Source: Terrisporobacter petrolearius
GTDB taxonomy: Bacteria; Bacillota; Clostridia; Peptostreptococcales; Peptostreptococcaceae
Length of the DNA stretch: 64,000 nucleotides
Reading direction: 5' to 3'
NCBI RefSeq assembly: GCF_020748185.1
Contig: NZ_JAHZMO010000009.1
Span: 62,001-126,000 of the forward strand
Positions within the stretch are counted from its first letter, which is position 1. Every line of letters begins with the position of its first letter. This document shows, one piece after another, positions 54,603-63,827 of this stretch. Below the pieces are notes generated by a model that did not search any database, was not told the DNA's origin, and saw only the letters and a program-made list of their open reading frames with translations. The position numbers and the translations under genes are program-made.

Positions 54603-55694
54603 TTGAATAATACAGAGTTGTTAAAGAAAAACATAACTAAATCTGAAGATTTAAATTTATACATGAATCTAACAAAAGATGAAAAAATAAAAATGAATGA
54701 TATACTTGAAAAATATCCTATGTCTATTACACCTTATTATTTATCTTTAATTGATTTTGATGACCCAAATGATCCTATAAAGAAAATGTGCATACCTTCT
54801 ATAGAAGAAACTGATTTAAGTGGAAGTTTTGATACAAGTGGAGAAGCAAATAATACTGTTATTACAGGAATGCAACACAAATACGAACAAACTGTAATAG
54901 TTCTATCGACAAATCACTGTGCAATGTATTGTAGACATTGCTTTAGAAAACGTTTAGTAGGTTTATCAGATGAAGAGATAGCTACACATTTTGAAGAAAT
55001 GTTAGAATATATTAAAAAAAATGAAAAAATAAGTAATGTGCTAATTTCTGGAGGGGATTCATTTTTAAATAGTAATACTAAAATTGAAAAATTATTAGAA
55101 GCATTATGTGATATTTCTCATATTGATTTAATTAGATTTGGAACAAGAATTCCTGTAGTTTATCCTGAGAGAATAACAAGAGATAATGGAGTTAAAGAGA
55201 TACTTAGCAAATATGGTCAAAAAAAACAAATTTATGTAGTAACTCAGTTTAACCATCCTAGAGAAGTAACTAAGGAAGCTACTGAGGCAATAAAATATTT
55301 AAGAGGTGCTGGTGTTATAGTAAAAAATCAAACAGTTTTGTTAAGAGGAGTCAATGATAGTATTGAGGTTCTTGGAGAGTTGCTAAAAAAAGTTACTTCT
55401 ATTGGGATAGTACCATATTATATATTTCAGTGTAGACCAGTTACAGGTGTAAAAAATCAATTTCAAGTGCCCCTTAAAGAAGGTATTGATATAGTAGAAG
55501 GAGCTAAAAGCTTGCAAAATGGCCAAGGTAAATGTTTTAAATATTGCTTGTCTACAACGAGGGGGAAAATTGAAATAATAGGAAAAACAGAAGAAAATCA
55601 TATGGTATTTAAATTTCATCAAGCGAAATACAAAGAGGATAGAGCAAGAATATTTATAGAAAAAGTTGATGATAATCAAACCTGGATATATTAA
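54603..55694 (+). CDS. KamA-family radical SAM aminomutase-like protein (363 aa)
   Basis: The cluster motif NHCAMYCRHCFRKRLV gives Cys106-x3-Cys110-x2-Cys113. VLISGGDSFLN is the GGD/SAM motif and IRFGTRIPVVYPERIT is family specific. The C-terminal STTRGKIEI supplies a plausible PLP Lys322, in place of the GGGGK of lysine 2,3-aminomutase. YIFQCRPVTG carries Arg278 where the lysine enzyme has Asp293 (QCD), and Asp330 is also not conserved. An acidic substrate such as glutamate is therefore more likely than lysine. The start is TTG 54603, after AAGGGGTGG. It is somewhat shorter than classic KamA. Confidence 0.85.
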   Translation: MNNTELLKKNITKSEDLNLYMNLTKDEKIKMNDILEKYPMSITPYYLSLIDFDDPNDPIKKMCIPSIEETDLSGSFDTSGEANNTVITGMQHKYEQTVIVLSTNHCAMYCRHCFRKRLVGLSDEEIATHFEEMLEYIKKNEKISNVLISGGDSFLNSNTKIEKLLEALCDISHIDLIRFGTRIPVVYPERITRDNGVKEILSKYGQKKQIYVVTQFNHPREVTKEATEAIKYLRGAGVIVKNQTVLLRGVNDSIEVLGELLKKVTSIGIVPYYIFQCRPVTGVKNQFQVPLKEGIDIVEGAKSLQNGQGKCFKYCLSTTRGKIEIIGKTEENHMVFKFHQAKYKEDRARIFIEKVDDNQTWIY

Positions 55695-55712
55695 AATATT
55701 TAATTGTAACTG

Positions 55713-55756
55713 ACATCATTTAAAAAGTATATATTTCTTTTTAAATGATGTTTTAT
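55713..55756. terminator. Terminator after KamA-like gene
   Basis: ACATCATTTAAAAAG pairs with CTTTTTAAATGATGT, then TTT. Confidence 0.85.
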
Positions 55757-55927
55757 TTTTACATCAAGCAAATATAATATAAAAAAATATAGCAATATAT
55801 TACTATACATAAAAACTTAAGATGCTTTATAATGTAACTATAAGAAGTGTATTTATTAAATAAAAAAATTTAATATTATATTAAGCAACTTTCTTATATA
55901 AAATAGAAAGGAGCGTTAATATTTGTC

Positions 55928-56281
55928 ATGCCAAGTAATAAAAATAAGAACGTTAATCCTTATATTACCAAATCAATAAAATATATTAATCAAAATTTAA
56001 AGAAAAAAATGACAATTAACGAAATTTGTCAGTATATTAACTTATCTAAATATTATTTTTCACGAATGTTCAAAAATGAGATCGGTGTAACTCCATATAG
56101 GTATATAATGAATTGTAAAATAGAGGCTATAAAAGAAGATTTATCTGATGGAGTAGACATAAACACCATAGTAAGTAAATACGAGTTTTACGATTTAAGT
56201 CATCTTAATAAGAATTTCATAAAAGTATATGGAATAACACCGCTGGAATATCAAGAATCCTGTAAGTTAAAAAATAAATAA
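55928..56281 (+). CDS. AraC-type HTH-only regulator (117 aa)
   Basis: The protein is only the AraC DNA-binding domain: MTINEICQYINLSKYYFSRM, FKNEIGVTPYRYIMNCKIEA, and the second HTH around IVSKYEFYDLSHLNKNFIKV with GITPLEYQ. It has no effector domain, as in SoxS/MarA-like activators. AAAGGAG lies 14 bases before ATG 55928, a long spacing. The alcohol dehydrogenase gene starts 77 bases after it and is a candidate target. Confidence 0.85.
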   Translation: MPSNKNKNVNPYITKSIKYINQNLKKKMTINEICQYINLSKYYFSRMFKNEIGVTPYRYIMNCKIEAIKEDLSDGVDINTIVSKYEFYDLSHLNKNFIKVYGITPLEYQESCKLKNK

Positions 56282-56357
56282 TTTTTATTTCAAATGCCAA
56301 GTTATTATGTAGCTATCTACATATATAATAAAATTATTTTTAGGAGGTTTTAATAAT

Positions 56358-57506
56358 ATGGCTTTTACATTTTATATGCCAAGTGTTAGTTTAATGGGAC
56401 CAGGATGTTCAGACAATTTACCAGAGGAAATAAAATCAAGAGGATTTAAAAAAGCTTTAATAGTTTGTGGAAAAAGATCTGCTAGTAGTTCGGAATTTAA
56501 AGGAATAACTGACAATTTAGAAGCTAATGGTGTAGAATTTGTTGTATATCCTGGTTCTCAACCAAATCCTACTGTCACTAATGTAATGGATGGAGTTAAG
56601 GTACTTAAGGACAATGGATGTGATTTTGTTATATCTTATGGTGGAGGATCTCCACATGATTGTGCAAAAGGTATAGCTTTAGTTGCCACTAATGGTGGAA
56701 ATATAAAAGATTATGAAGGTGTTCACGTATCTAAAAATCCTCAACTTCCACTTATAGCAATAAATACTACAGCTGGTACTGCATCAGAAATGACTATATT
56801 CTCTATAATTACTGACGAAGAAAGACATGTTAAAATGGCAATAGTTGATAAACATGTTAACCCAATTCTTGCAATAAATGATCCTAATTTAATGGTTAGT
56901 ATGCCTGCTTCTTTAACTGCTGCTACAGGAATGGATGCTTTAACTCATGCTATTGAAGCTTATGTATCTACTGCTGCTACTCCAGTTACAGATGCTTGTG
57001 CACAAAAAGCTATTGAACTTATTAGTAATTATTTAAGAGATGCAGTTGCTGATGGAGATAATATGGAAGCAAGAGATAAAATGGCTTATGCTGAATTCTT
57101 AGCAGGTATGGCATTTAATAATGCTTCTCTTGGATATGTTCATGCAATAGCTCATCAATATGGTGGATTCTATAACCTACCACATGGTGTATGTAATGCT
57201 ATATTACTTCCTGCTGTTCAAGAGTTTAATGCTAAAGTTGCTGCTAAGCAATTAAAGGACTGTGCTAAATTTATGGGCGTAGATGTATCAGGAATGAATG
57301 ATGATGAAGGTGCCGCTGCTTGTATAGCTGCAATAAGAAAATTATCTGTTGATGTTAATATACCTAAAGGATTTGCAGAACTTGGAGCTAAGGAAAAAGA
57401 TTTTGATATATTAGCTACTAATGCACTAAAAGATGCCTGTGGAGCTACTAATCCACTTCAAGCTACTCATGATGAAATAAAAGCTATATTAGCAAAGGTT
57501 ATGTAA
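56358..57506 (+). CDS. Iron-containing alcohol dehydrogenase (1,3-propanediol dehydrogenase-like) (382 aa)
   Basis: This is a group III Fe-dependent ADH. NAD-binding is seen in [17 protein letters not shown] and [16 protein letters not shown]. The metal site is seen in [32 protein letters not shown] and the preceding Asp. The length is normal. The closest relatives by eye are DhaT/AdhB-type enzymes that reduce aldehydes to alcohols. AGGAGG precedes ATG 56358. Codon use is richer in GCT/GTT than the neighbours, consistent with high expression. Confidence 0.93.
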   Translation: MAFTFYMPSVSLMGPGCSDNLPEEIKSRGFKKALIVCGKRSASSSEFKGITDNLEANGVEFVVYPGSQPNPTVTNVMDGVKVLKDNGCDFVISYGGGSPHDCAKGIALVATNGGNIKDYEGVHVSKNPQLPLIAINTTAGTASEMTIFSIITDEERHVKMAIVDKHVNPILAINDPNLMVSMPASLTAATGMDALTHAIEAYVSTAATPVTDACAQKAIELISNYLRDAVADGDNMEARDKMAYAEFLAGMAFNNASLGYVHAIAHQYGGFYNLPHGVCNAILLPAVQEFNAKVAAKQLKDCAKFMGVDVSGMNDDEGAAACIAAIRKLSVDVNIPKGFAELGAKEKDFDILATNALKDACGATNPLQATHDEIKAILAKVM

Positions 57507-57563
57507 TTAGCATCAAAGTTATTTGATTTTTATAGGATTGCATATGTAAATTAATATTTTTAT

Positions 57564-57620
57564 ACAATAAGCTATAATTGATAGGTGAAATCTATCAGTT
57601 ATAGCTATTTTATTGTGTAT
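57564..57620. terminator. Long terminator hairpin after alcohol dehydrogenase
   Basis: ACAATAAGCTATAATTGATAG pairs, with small bulges, with CTATCAGTTATAGCTATTTT, a very stable stem. The rest of 57620-57780 is AT-rich without a gene. Confidence 0.8.
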
Positions 57621-57826
57621 TAATAATAAAATATATGTTTAATAAATTACAACTAAATTATAATAAGATTTCTAATAATAATGAGCAAGCTTATAAAATG
57701 TGTATATTTTGTATAATAATATTTTAAATAAGACATAATGTTGTCATATTAATAGTGATATTATTAAATCAAAAGGAGATGACTTATATTGAAAAGTACA
57801 AAGTATGATAATAGTGGAGAAATAAA

Positions 57827-58768
57827 ATGAAAATTAATAGATTAACTGAAATTATTTTAATACTTTTAAATAAGAAAAAAATAACAGCAAAAGAATTATC
57901 AGATAAATTTCAAGTATCAACTAGAACTATATACAGAGATATAGAAACTTTATCCTTGTCTGGAGTACCAGTTTACATGAGTAAAGGTAAGAATGGAGGA
58001 ATTAGTTTATTAGAAGATTTTTCTATAAATAAAACTTTATTGTCTGATAATGATAAGGAAAGTATAACATTGGCACTCAAAGCTCTGTCTACTATTGAAT
58101 ATCCAGATATAAATTTTGTAATTAATAAGGTTGGATTTATAAATGCCAAACATAACCATGATAATTGGATAGACATAGATTTATCAAGGTGGGGAAGCAA
58201 AACATATGAAGACGATAAATTTGATAAGATAAAATATGCAATTTTAAATGGCAAATTAGTAGAATTTAGTTATGTCAATAGTTTATCCAATATATCTAAG
58301 AGAATTATCGAACCAATTAAACTCATCTATAAAGGGCAAAGTTGGTATTTATATGGATATTGTAGATTAAAAGAAGACTTTAGATTATTTAGAATAAGTA
58401 GAATAAAAGATTTTAAGGTAAATAAAGAGAGTTTTACAAAATGGAATTTAAAAAAGCAAGAAATGAATTATTTAAAAAAACAAGTAAGGAATAAGGATGA
58501 AAATAAAGCTTTTAATACTGTTAAGGTAAAATTAGAAGTTAAAAAAGAGGTTTTATATAGAGTATTTGATGAATTTGACAAAGAATCAATTATTGAGAAT
58601 GAAAATGGAAATTACCAAGTAACTATGGAATATCCAGAGAATGAATGGTTATATGGGTATATACTATCTTTTGGATTCTACGCTAAAGTTATTGAGCCAT
58701 TACATATAAAAAATATAATTATAGAAAAAATGAAAAAAGCTTTAAAAATGTACAATAAAAATATTTAA
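57827..58768 (+). CDS. HTH-11/WYL-domain transcriptional regulator (313 aa)
   Basis: The N-terminal winged helix (residues 1-60) has ITAKELSDKFQVSTRTIYRD and IETLSLSGVPVYMSKGKNGG. A WYL domain (about 140-215) contains VEFSYVNSLSNISKRIIEPI and YKGQSWYLYGYCRLKEDFRL. A WCX-type C-terminus follows. This YafY/DeoR-like group senses ligands or nucleic acids and usually controls adjacent genes. AGTGGAGAA precedes ATG 57827. It heads a probable three-gene operon with a GyrI-like protein and a YoaP-like acetyltransferase. Confidence 0.92.
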   Translation: MKINRLTEIILILLNKKKITAKELSDKFQVSTRTIYRDIETLSLSGVPVYMSKGKNGGISLLEDFSINKTLLSDNDKESITLALKALSTIEYPDINFVINKVGFINAKHNHDNWIDIDLSRWGSKTYEDDKFDKIKYAILNGKLVEFSYVNSLSNISKRIIEPIKLIYKGQSWYLYGYCRLKEDFRLFRISRIKDFKVNKESFTKWNLKKQEMNYLKKQVRNKDENKAFNTVKVKLEVKKEVLYRVFDEFDKESIIENENGNYQVTMEYPENEWLYGYILSFGFYAKVIEPLHIKNIIIEKMKKALKMYNKNI

Positions 58769-58797
58769 TATAAATTTAAGAAAAAGGAAGATTTGTT

Positions 58798-59421
58798 ATG
58801 AAATATGAATGGAGAAAAAAAGAAAAACAATATTATTTGCCAAAAGCAAAACCTGAAGTTATAAAAATGGAAAAATTTAAATTTATACAAATAAAGGGAA
58901 ATGGAAATCCAAACGGTGATGAATTCTCAGAGAAGGTAGGAGCCTTATATTCAATAGCTTATGCAATAAAAATGATGCCTAAAAAAGGTATAACTCCACA
59001 AGGGTACTTTGATTACACTGTATATCCATTAGAAGGAATATGGGGTTTGGATGAAGAAGGTAGGAAAAAAGATATACTTGATAAAAATAATTTAGTATAT
59101 AACATAATGATTAGGCAACCTGATTTTGTAAATAAACAGGTTTTTGACTTGGCAGTTGATCTTACTAAGAAGAAAAAATTTAATAAGTACTTAGATGAAA
59201 TAAAATTTGATTATATAGATGAAGGTATGTGTGTTCAAATGATGCATATAGGATCTTTTGATGAAGAATACAAAACATTTGAAATTATGAAAGAATTTTG
59301 TAGCGATAATAAACTATCAATAAAAGATAAAAGCCATAGAGAAATTTATATATCTGACTTTAGAAAAACTTCACCAGAAAAACTGAAAACAGTTTTGAGA
59401 TATATGGTAGAACATAATTAA
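58798..59421 (+). CDS. GyrI-like small-molecule-binding protein (207 aa)
   Basis: This is a stand-alone GyrI-like/SRPBCC-type effector-binding protein of the YdeI-like group (KYEWRKKEKQYYLPKAKPEV, GNPNGDEFSEKVGALYSIAY, VQMMHIGSFDEEYKTFEIM, REIYISDFRKTSPEKLKTVL). It has no DNA-binding domain. AAAAGGAAG precedes ATG 58798, 29 bases after the WYL regulator. It may bind or sequester a toxic compound sensed by that regulator; this is inference from context. Confidence 0.88.
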   Translation: MKYEWRKKEKQYYLPKAKPEVIKMEKFKFIQIKGNGNPNGDEFSEKVGALYSIAYAIKMMPKKGITPQGYFDYTVYPLEGIWGLDEEGRKKDILDKNNLVYNIMIRQPDFVNKQVFDLAVDLTKKKKFNKYLDEIKFDYIDEGMCVQMMHIGSFDEEYKTFEIMKEFCSDNKLSIKDKSHREIYISDFRKTSPEKLKTVLRYMVEHN

Positions 59422-59434
59422 GGAGGTATTTACA

Positions 59435-60190
59435 TTGGATTTTATAGATATAGATTTGGAAAATATAAATAGAGAACATATATGTTGTGCCATCTCTGAT
59501 AAAAAAGGAGAGTGTCAGGTATCATCAAAAAAAGCTTGGCTAAAGGAAAGGTTAAAAGATAATATAGTATTTAAGAAAGGTGACGTTAGAGGGAAAATAT
59601 TTATCGAATATATACCTTCTGAAAATGCTTGGTGTTCAATTATTGCAGATAATTATATGTTTATAAATTGTTTTTGGGTGTCTGGAAAATATAAAGGACA
59701 AGGTATAGGTAGTGAGTTATTAGAAGAATGTATAAAAGACAGTAAGTTAAAGGGGAAAAAAGGTTTAATAGTACTATCATCAGATAAAAAGAAGCCATTT
59801 TTATCTGATAAAAAATATTTTGTAAATAAGGGGTTTTTAGTGGCTGACACTGCAAAGCCTTATTTTGAATTATTATATTTACCTTTTGAAGAAAGTGAAT
59901 TTATACCCAAATTTAAAAATACAGTAAAAGAAGAGTGTATAAATGAAAAAGGATTTGTTTTATATTACTCACATCAATGTCCTTTTACGTCTAAATATGT
60001 ATCTATTATAAAGGACTATACAAAGGAAAAAGGTATTGATTTGCATACGATTAGATATGAAAACAAAGTTCAAGCGCAAAATGCTCCAACTCCATTCACT
60101 ACATATAGTTTATATTATAATGGGAAGTTTATAACCCATGAAATTCTAAGTAGTAAGAAGTTTGATCATATATTTAGTATTATAAAGTAA
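59435..60190 (+). CDS. GNAT acetyltransferase with YoaP-like C-terminal domain (251 aa)
   Basis: The N-terminal GNAT fold has the acetyl-CoA loop WVSGKYKGQGIGSELLEECI (Q/R-x-x-G-x-G). The C-terminal YoaP domain (about 165-251) is thioredoxin-like with YYSHQCPFTSKYV, a single Cys in a CPFT motif. The family acetyltransferase substrate is not known. The start is TTG 59435 after AAGGAGG. It is 13 bases after the GyrI-like gene and the last of the operon. Confidence 0.88.
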   Translation: MDFIDIDLENINREHICCAISDKKGECQVSSKKAWLKERLKDNIVFKKGDVRGKIFIEYIPSENAWCSIIADNYMFINCFWVSGKYKGQGIGSELLEECIKDSKLKGKKGLIVLSSDKKKPFLSDKKYFVNKGFLVADTAKPYFELLYLPFEESEFIPKFKNTVKEECINEKGFVLYYSHQCPFTSKYVSIIKDYTKEKGIDLHTIRYENKVQAQNAPTPFTTYSLYYNGKFITHEILSSKKFDHIFSIIK

Positions 60191-60247
60191 ATAGAAATAA
60201 AGTATTAAGATTAGATTTAGTAGAAGATTTATTAATATGCTTAATAA

Positions 60248-60303
60248 AAAAGAGTAGTAACTTTTATTGGATAAACTACAATATAAAGTTTACTACTCTT
60301 TAT
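60248..60303. terminator. Bidirectional terminator between convergent genes
   Basis: AAAGAGTAGTAA..CTTTTATTG pairs with CAATATAAAG..TTACTACTCTTT. Confidence 0.85.
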
Positions 60304-60314
60304 AAATATAAATT

Positions 60315-61424
60315 TTATACTTCAATTAATTCATATTCCTTATTTCCAATACCAAGTTTGACACTATGGTCAATACAAACTTCCCAATTTGTTTCAGGAT
60401 GAGTATTAATAAAGTGATCGTGAAAGTGGTGATTTTGCTCGTCTAAATAACTACCATGTATTACACTTTGTTTGTTGCAAGCATCCACACAAGCCATATC
60501 TAAAGCAACAGGATCAAATGAAGCAAATATACCTACATCAGGAATGATTGGTAAATCATTTTCTCTATGACAATCACAGTTTGGAGAAACGTCTATAACA
60601 AAGCTTATATGAAAATGAGGTCTACCTTGTAATACAGCTTTAGAGTACTCTGCTATTTTTTTATTTAATATATCATTGGATTCATCTGTAGGTGAATTTA
60701 CAGCATCATAGTTACATGATCCAATGCATCTCCCGCATCCAACGCATTTATTATGATCAATAGAAGCTTTTTTATTTTGTCCAAATGAAATAGCATCATG
60801 AGCGCAATTTTTTGCACATGCTCTACATCCAACACATTTTTTTTCCTTTACAAAAGGCTTTCCACTGCTATGCATTTCCATTTTACCAGCACGAGACCCA
60901 CATCCCATACCTATATTTTTCAATGCTCCACCAAAACCTGTAGACTCATGACCTTTAAAATGATTCATTGATATGAAAATATCAGCATCCATTATAGCTT
61001 GGCCTATTTTAGCATCTTTAACATATTCGCCACCATTAACGGGGACAAGAGCCTCATCTGTACCTTTAATACCATCGGCTATTATTATATGGCATCCCGT
61101 AGTAAATGGATTGTAACCGTTAGTATAAGCAGAGTCTAAATGCTCAAGTCCATTTTTTCTACCACCAACGTAAAGAGTATTGCAATCTGTCAAAAACACT
61201 TTACCATTTTTTGATTTTATCAAATCCACAATGACTTTAGAATAATTGGGTCTTAAGTAGGCTAAATTTCCAGGTTCTCCAAAGTGAATTTTTATGGCTG
61301 TATACTTGTTTTCAAAATCAATATTATTTATACCAGCTTTTGTAACTAGTATTTGTAATTTGTCTAGTAAATTGTATTTAAAGTCTGTTCTTAGATTAGT
61401 ATAATAAACTTTTGATTTATTCAT
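60315..61424 (-). CDS. DUF362 protein with two [4Fe-4S] ferredoxin motifs (369 aa)
   Basis: The N-terminal DUF362 domain includes IKIHFGEPGNLAYLRPNYSK, VFLTDCNTLYVGGRKNG and SMNHFKGHESTGFGGALKNI. An inserted ferredoxin pair follows: CVGCRACAKNCAHDAISFG and CVGCGRCIGSCNYDAV. The C-terminus returns to DUF362 with FASFDPVALDMACVDACNK. It is a cytosolic electron-transfer protein of unknown partner. AAAGGGGAAC precedes ATG 61424. Confidence 0.92.
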   Translation of the reverse strand: MNKSKVYYTNLRTDFKYNLLDKLQILVTKAGINNIDFENKYTAIKIHFGEPGNLAYLRPNYSKVIVDLIKSKNGKVFLTDCNTLYVGGRKNGLEHLDSAYTNGYNPFTTGCHIIIADGIKGTDEALVPVNGGEYVKDAKIGQAIMDADIFISMNHFKGHESTGFGGALKNIGMGCGSRAGKMEMHSSGKPFVKEKKCVGCRACAKNCAHDAISFGQNKKASIDHNKCVGCGRCIGSCNYDAVNSPTDESNDILNKKIAEYSKAVLQGRPHFHISFVIDVSPNCDCHRENDLPIIPDVGIFASFDPVALDMACVDACNKQSVIHGSYLDEQNHHFHDHFINTHPETNWEVCIDHSVKLGIGNKEYELIEV

Positions 61425-61653
61425 AAGTTCCCCTTTCTATATGAAAATTAAGTTATTTCAATATATTATAATTCTATAATTATGATTTATCCATAAATTT
61501 AAAAATTTAATTCCTAAAAAATGAGATTTAAGTGAGTATTTTAATGAATTATAGTATAAAAAAATATTTGTTTAAGATTAAGCATATGTGGGAATGAATA
61601 CAGTAAGAAATTATATAAGCATATAATTAGTCAAAATATATTGGAGGATGAAT

Positions 61654-61836
61654 ATGGAAAATTTAAATAAGAATGTATGTAATTGTAGAAAGGTATCTTT
61701 CGAAAAAATAGAAGATAGCATAAAAAATGGAGCTAATAGTTTTGAAGAAGTTATAGATGAAACTAAGGCAACAAAAGGATGTGGAAGATGTAAATCTTAT
61801 GTAGAAGATATAGTAAAAAGCAAATTAAATAGATAA
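61654..61836 (+). CDS. BFD-like [2Fe-2S] protein (60 aa)
   Basis: The protein is a single Fer2_BFD domain with the ligand pattern NVCNCRKVSFEKIEDSI and TKGCGRCKSYVEDIV (CxC and CxxC). It resembles bacterioferritin-associated ferredoxin. ATG 61654 lies 6 bases after TTGGAGGA; the ATG at 61648 overlaps that site. No bacterioferritin is near. A strong terminator follows. Confidence 0.88.
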   Translation: MENLNKNVCNCRKVSFEKIEDSIKNGANSFEEVIDETKATKGCGRCKSYVEDIVKSKLNR

Positions 61837-61882
61837 TATCATAAAAAAATAAAGATGCGAATGTATCTTTTTTTTATGATAT
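61836..61882. terminator. Extended terminator after BFD-like gene
   Basis: ATATCATAAAAAAA..AAAGAT pairs with ATCTTTTTTTTATGATAT. Confidence 0.85.
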
Positions 61883-62056
61883 TATAAGGTATTTTTCATA
61901 TAATAAGATGTATTTAAAAATTATTATTAATAAAAATATACGTCTATGCATTTTAGCAATTTATATAGCTTAAAGTGGAAATTCTACAAAAACAAAAAAT
62001 ATTTTAAATTGTGAAAAAAGTATTAGCTTTTCTTAGGAAAATGTTTTATAATTATA

Positions 62057-62260
62057 TTTGTAGTAGAAAAAGGGAATTTTTATTACAAGTGAAAGTTTGG
62101 GTATATTAAATTTAAACTTTGAGTAATCGGTTGAAAAGGTTTTCTTGAGGGAAGGGAAAATCTTTTGGGGAATTTGTGATCGGATTTTGAAATAATTAAA
62201 TTTATTCTTTTCAATAAGTCATTTTAGAATGGGGGTTTTAAAATGACTTATTTTATTCCA
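62057..62260 (+). ncRNA. Candidate structured intergenic RNA
   Basis: The gap 61883-62477 has no gene but holds a run of hairpins: TTGTA..TACAA (62058-62088), AAAGTTT..AAACTTT (62092-62120) and an 11-bp stem AAAAGGTTTTC..GAAAATCTTTT (62134-62166). It ends with a terminator-like 14-bp stem AATAAGTCATTTTA..TAAAATGACTTATT plus T-run (62213-62254). The G-rich single strands (TTGAGGGAAGG, GGGGAATTT) are unusual in this AT-rich genome. The family is unknown. Confidence 0.45.
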
Positions 62261-62378
62261 AAAAAGAATTATTCTTTAAGATATATAATTGATTTATAAA
62301 AAATATTATTATATTATTTAATTATAAAGTTTATTAAACAATATAATGAAAAAATAGCTTAAGTAATTTAACCCGCCC

Positions 62379-62409
62379 TAGCACGAATAAATATCGTGCT
62401 ACTTTTTTT
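62379..62409 (+). terminator. Terminator-like hairpin before hydrolase gene
   Basis: TAGCACGA pairs with TCGTGCTA followed by C and T7. It lies 70 bases before the hydrolase and separates it from the upstream RNA candidate, or attenuates it. Confidence 0.8.
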
Positions 62410-62477
62410 GTATGTAAAGACAAATATGTTAAATATTTGTTATACTTATATATAGAAGACTAATTGAAAGGGTGAAA

Positions 62478-63437
62478 ATGATGAGATATAGCAATTTTTA
62501 TTTTACTTCTAAAATAGATGAGAGTGAGATATTTACATATAAGTTTGCATGTGATGAAAATGTAGCTGTTAAAGGGGTAGTACAAATATCTCATGGTATG
62601 GCAGAGCATGGGAAAAGGTATGAAGATTTTGCAAAGCTATTAACAGATAATGGATATAATGTATATGTTAATGACCATAGAGGTCATGGAAAAACAGCAA
62701 AAAATTTAAAAAATTCAGGTTATCTAGCAGATGAAAATGTATTTGATTGTTTAGTAGATGATATACATAATTTAACAGAAATAATAAAAGAAGAAAATAA
62801 AGATGTACCTTTAATATTATTTGGTCATAGCATGGGATCATTTGCCTCGCAAAGTTATGCTATAAAATATGGAGATGAAATTGATGGATTAATACTTTCT
62901 GGTTCAAATGGAGATTTTGGTGGAAAACTAGATTTAGCTAATATAATAGTGAAATTTACTTGTAAAATTAAAGGAAGAAAATATGTTAGTGAATTTATTG
63001 ATAATTTATTTTTTGGCTCCAATAATAAAAGCTTTAAACCATGCAGAACAGATTATGATTGGTTAAGTAGAGATGAAAAAGAAGTAGATAAATATATAAA
63101 TGATTCAATGTGTGGATTTAAGTGTACTTGTGGTTTTTTTGAAGATTTTATTCAAGGGCTTAAATTTATAGAAGATAGAGAAAATATAATAAAAATCAGA
63201 AAAGATTTACCCATATTAATAATTTCAGGAGATAAAGATCCTGTTGGCAATAATGGAAGAGGTTTATTAAATCTAAAAATTAGGTATGAAAAATCTGGTA
63301 TTGAGGATGTAAAATGTATATTATATAAAGATGGTAGACATGAAATACTAAATGAAATTAATAAAGAAGAAGTAAAAGAAGATGTAATGAAGTGGATAGT
63401 TGAAAAAATAGAAAACAAAAAACAAAGTTATTATTAA
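62478..63437 (+). CDS. Alpha/beta hydrolase, lysophospholipase/monoacylglycerol lipase type (319 aa)
   Basis: This is a serine hydrolase of the hydrolase_4 family. The oxyanion region is VQISHGMAEHGKRYEDFAKL, with NDHRGHGKTAKNL next. The nucleophile elbow is LILFGHSMGSFASQSYA (GHSMG). The acid lies in ILIISGDKDPVG and the catalytic His in LYKDGRHEILNEINKEEV. It likely cleaves fatty-acid esters or lysophospholipids. GAAAGGGTG precedes ATG 62478; ATG 62481 is also possible. Confidence 0.92.
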   Translation: MMRYSNFYFTSKIDESEIFTYKFACDENVAVKGVVQISHGMAEHGKRYEDFAKLLTDNGYNVYVNDHRGHGKTAKNLKNSGYLADENVFDCLVDDIHNLTEIIKEENKDVPLILFGHSMGSFASQSYAIKYGDEIDGLILSGSNGDFGGKLDLANIIVKFTCKIKGRKYVSEFIDNLFFGSNNKSFKPCRTDYDWLSRDEKEVDKYINDSMCGFKCTCGFFEDFIQGLKFIEDRENIIKIRKDLPILIISGDKDPVGNNGRGLLNLKIRYEKSGIEDVKCILYKDGRHEILNEINKEEVKEDVMKWIVEKIENKKQSYY

Positions 63438-63460
63438 GAAAAATCTAGGAGGAAATAGAA

Positions 63461-63625
63461 ATGGCAGAAACAAAAATAACAGGATCATCACAAAGAAATG
63501 CAAAGGATGTTGCCATAGAGTTAACAGAATTATATTATAGAGTTTCAAAGGAAGAAGCTAAATCAGCAGAAGAAGTTGGAGAAACTTACGTTAGAATTTA
63601 CAACATAGTTAAAGATGCAAGATAA
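63461..63625 (+). CDS. Small conserved-looking protein (54 aa), unknown
   Basis: AGGAGGAAAT precedes ATG 63461. The product is helical and charged, with KITGSSQRNAKDVAIELTEL and VGETYVRIYNIVKDAR. It has no Cys and no membrane segment. It lies 23 bases after the hydrolase and is probably co-transcribed. It looks like a complete small protein rather than a fragment, but I do not recognise its family. Confidence 0.65.
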   Translation: MAETKITGSSQRNAKDVAIELTELYYRVSKEEAKSAEEVGETYVRIYNIVKDAR

Positions 63626-63827
63626 TTAATTACAAAATATTAAAAAATTTATAGCTAAAACGTAGATGGTTACTAAATGTTATCAAGAGTGAATCTAAGA
63701 ATTAAATATTAGTTACAAATTAGTTACATATTTTATTACTTCTATAAATATAAATATATAAACAATTTAAAATTTGAAATTTAAATACTTAAGTTTTATA
63801 TATTGAATATTTTTAGGGGGAGTAAAA

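Noticed and set aside
54603-55694. Simple lysine 2,3-aminomutase assignment
   Set aside because: Despite the nearby lysine riboswitches, the lysine-binding Asp residues are not conserved, so only the family is assigned.
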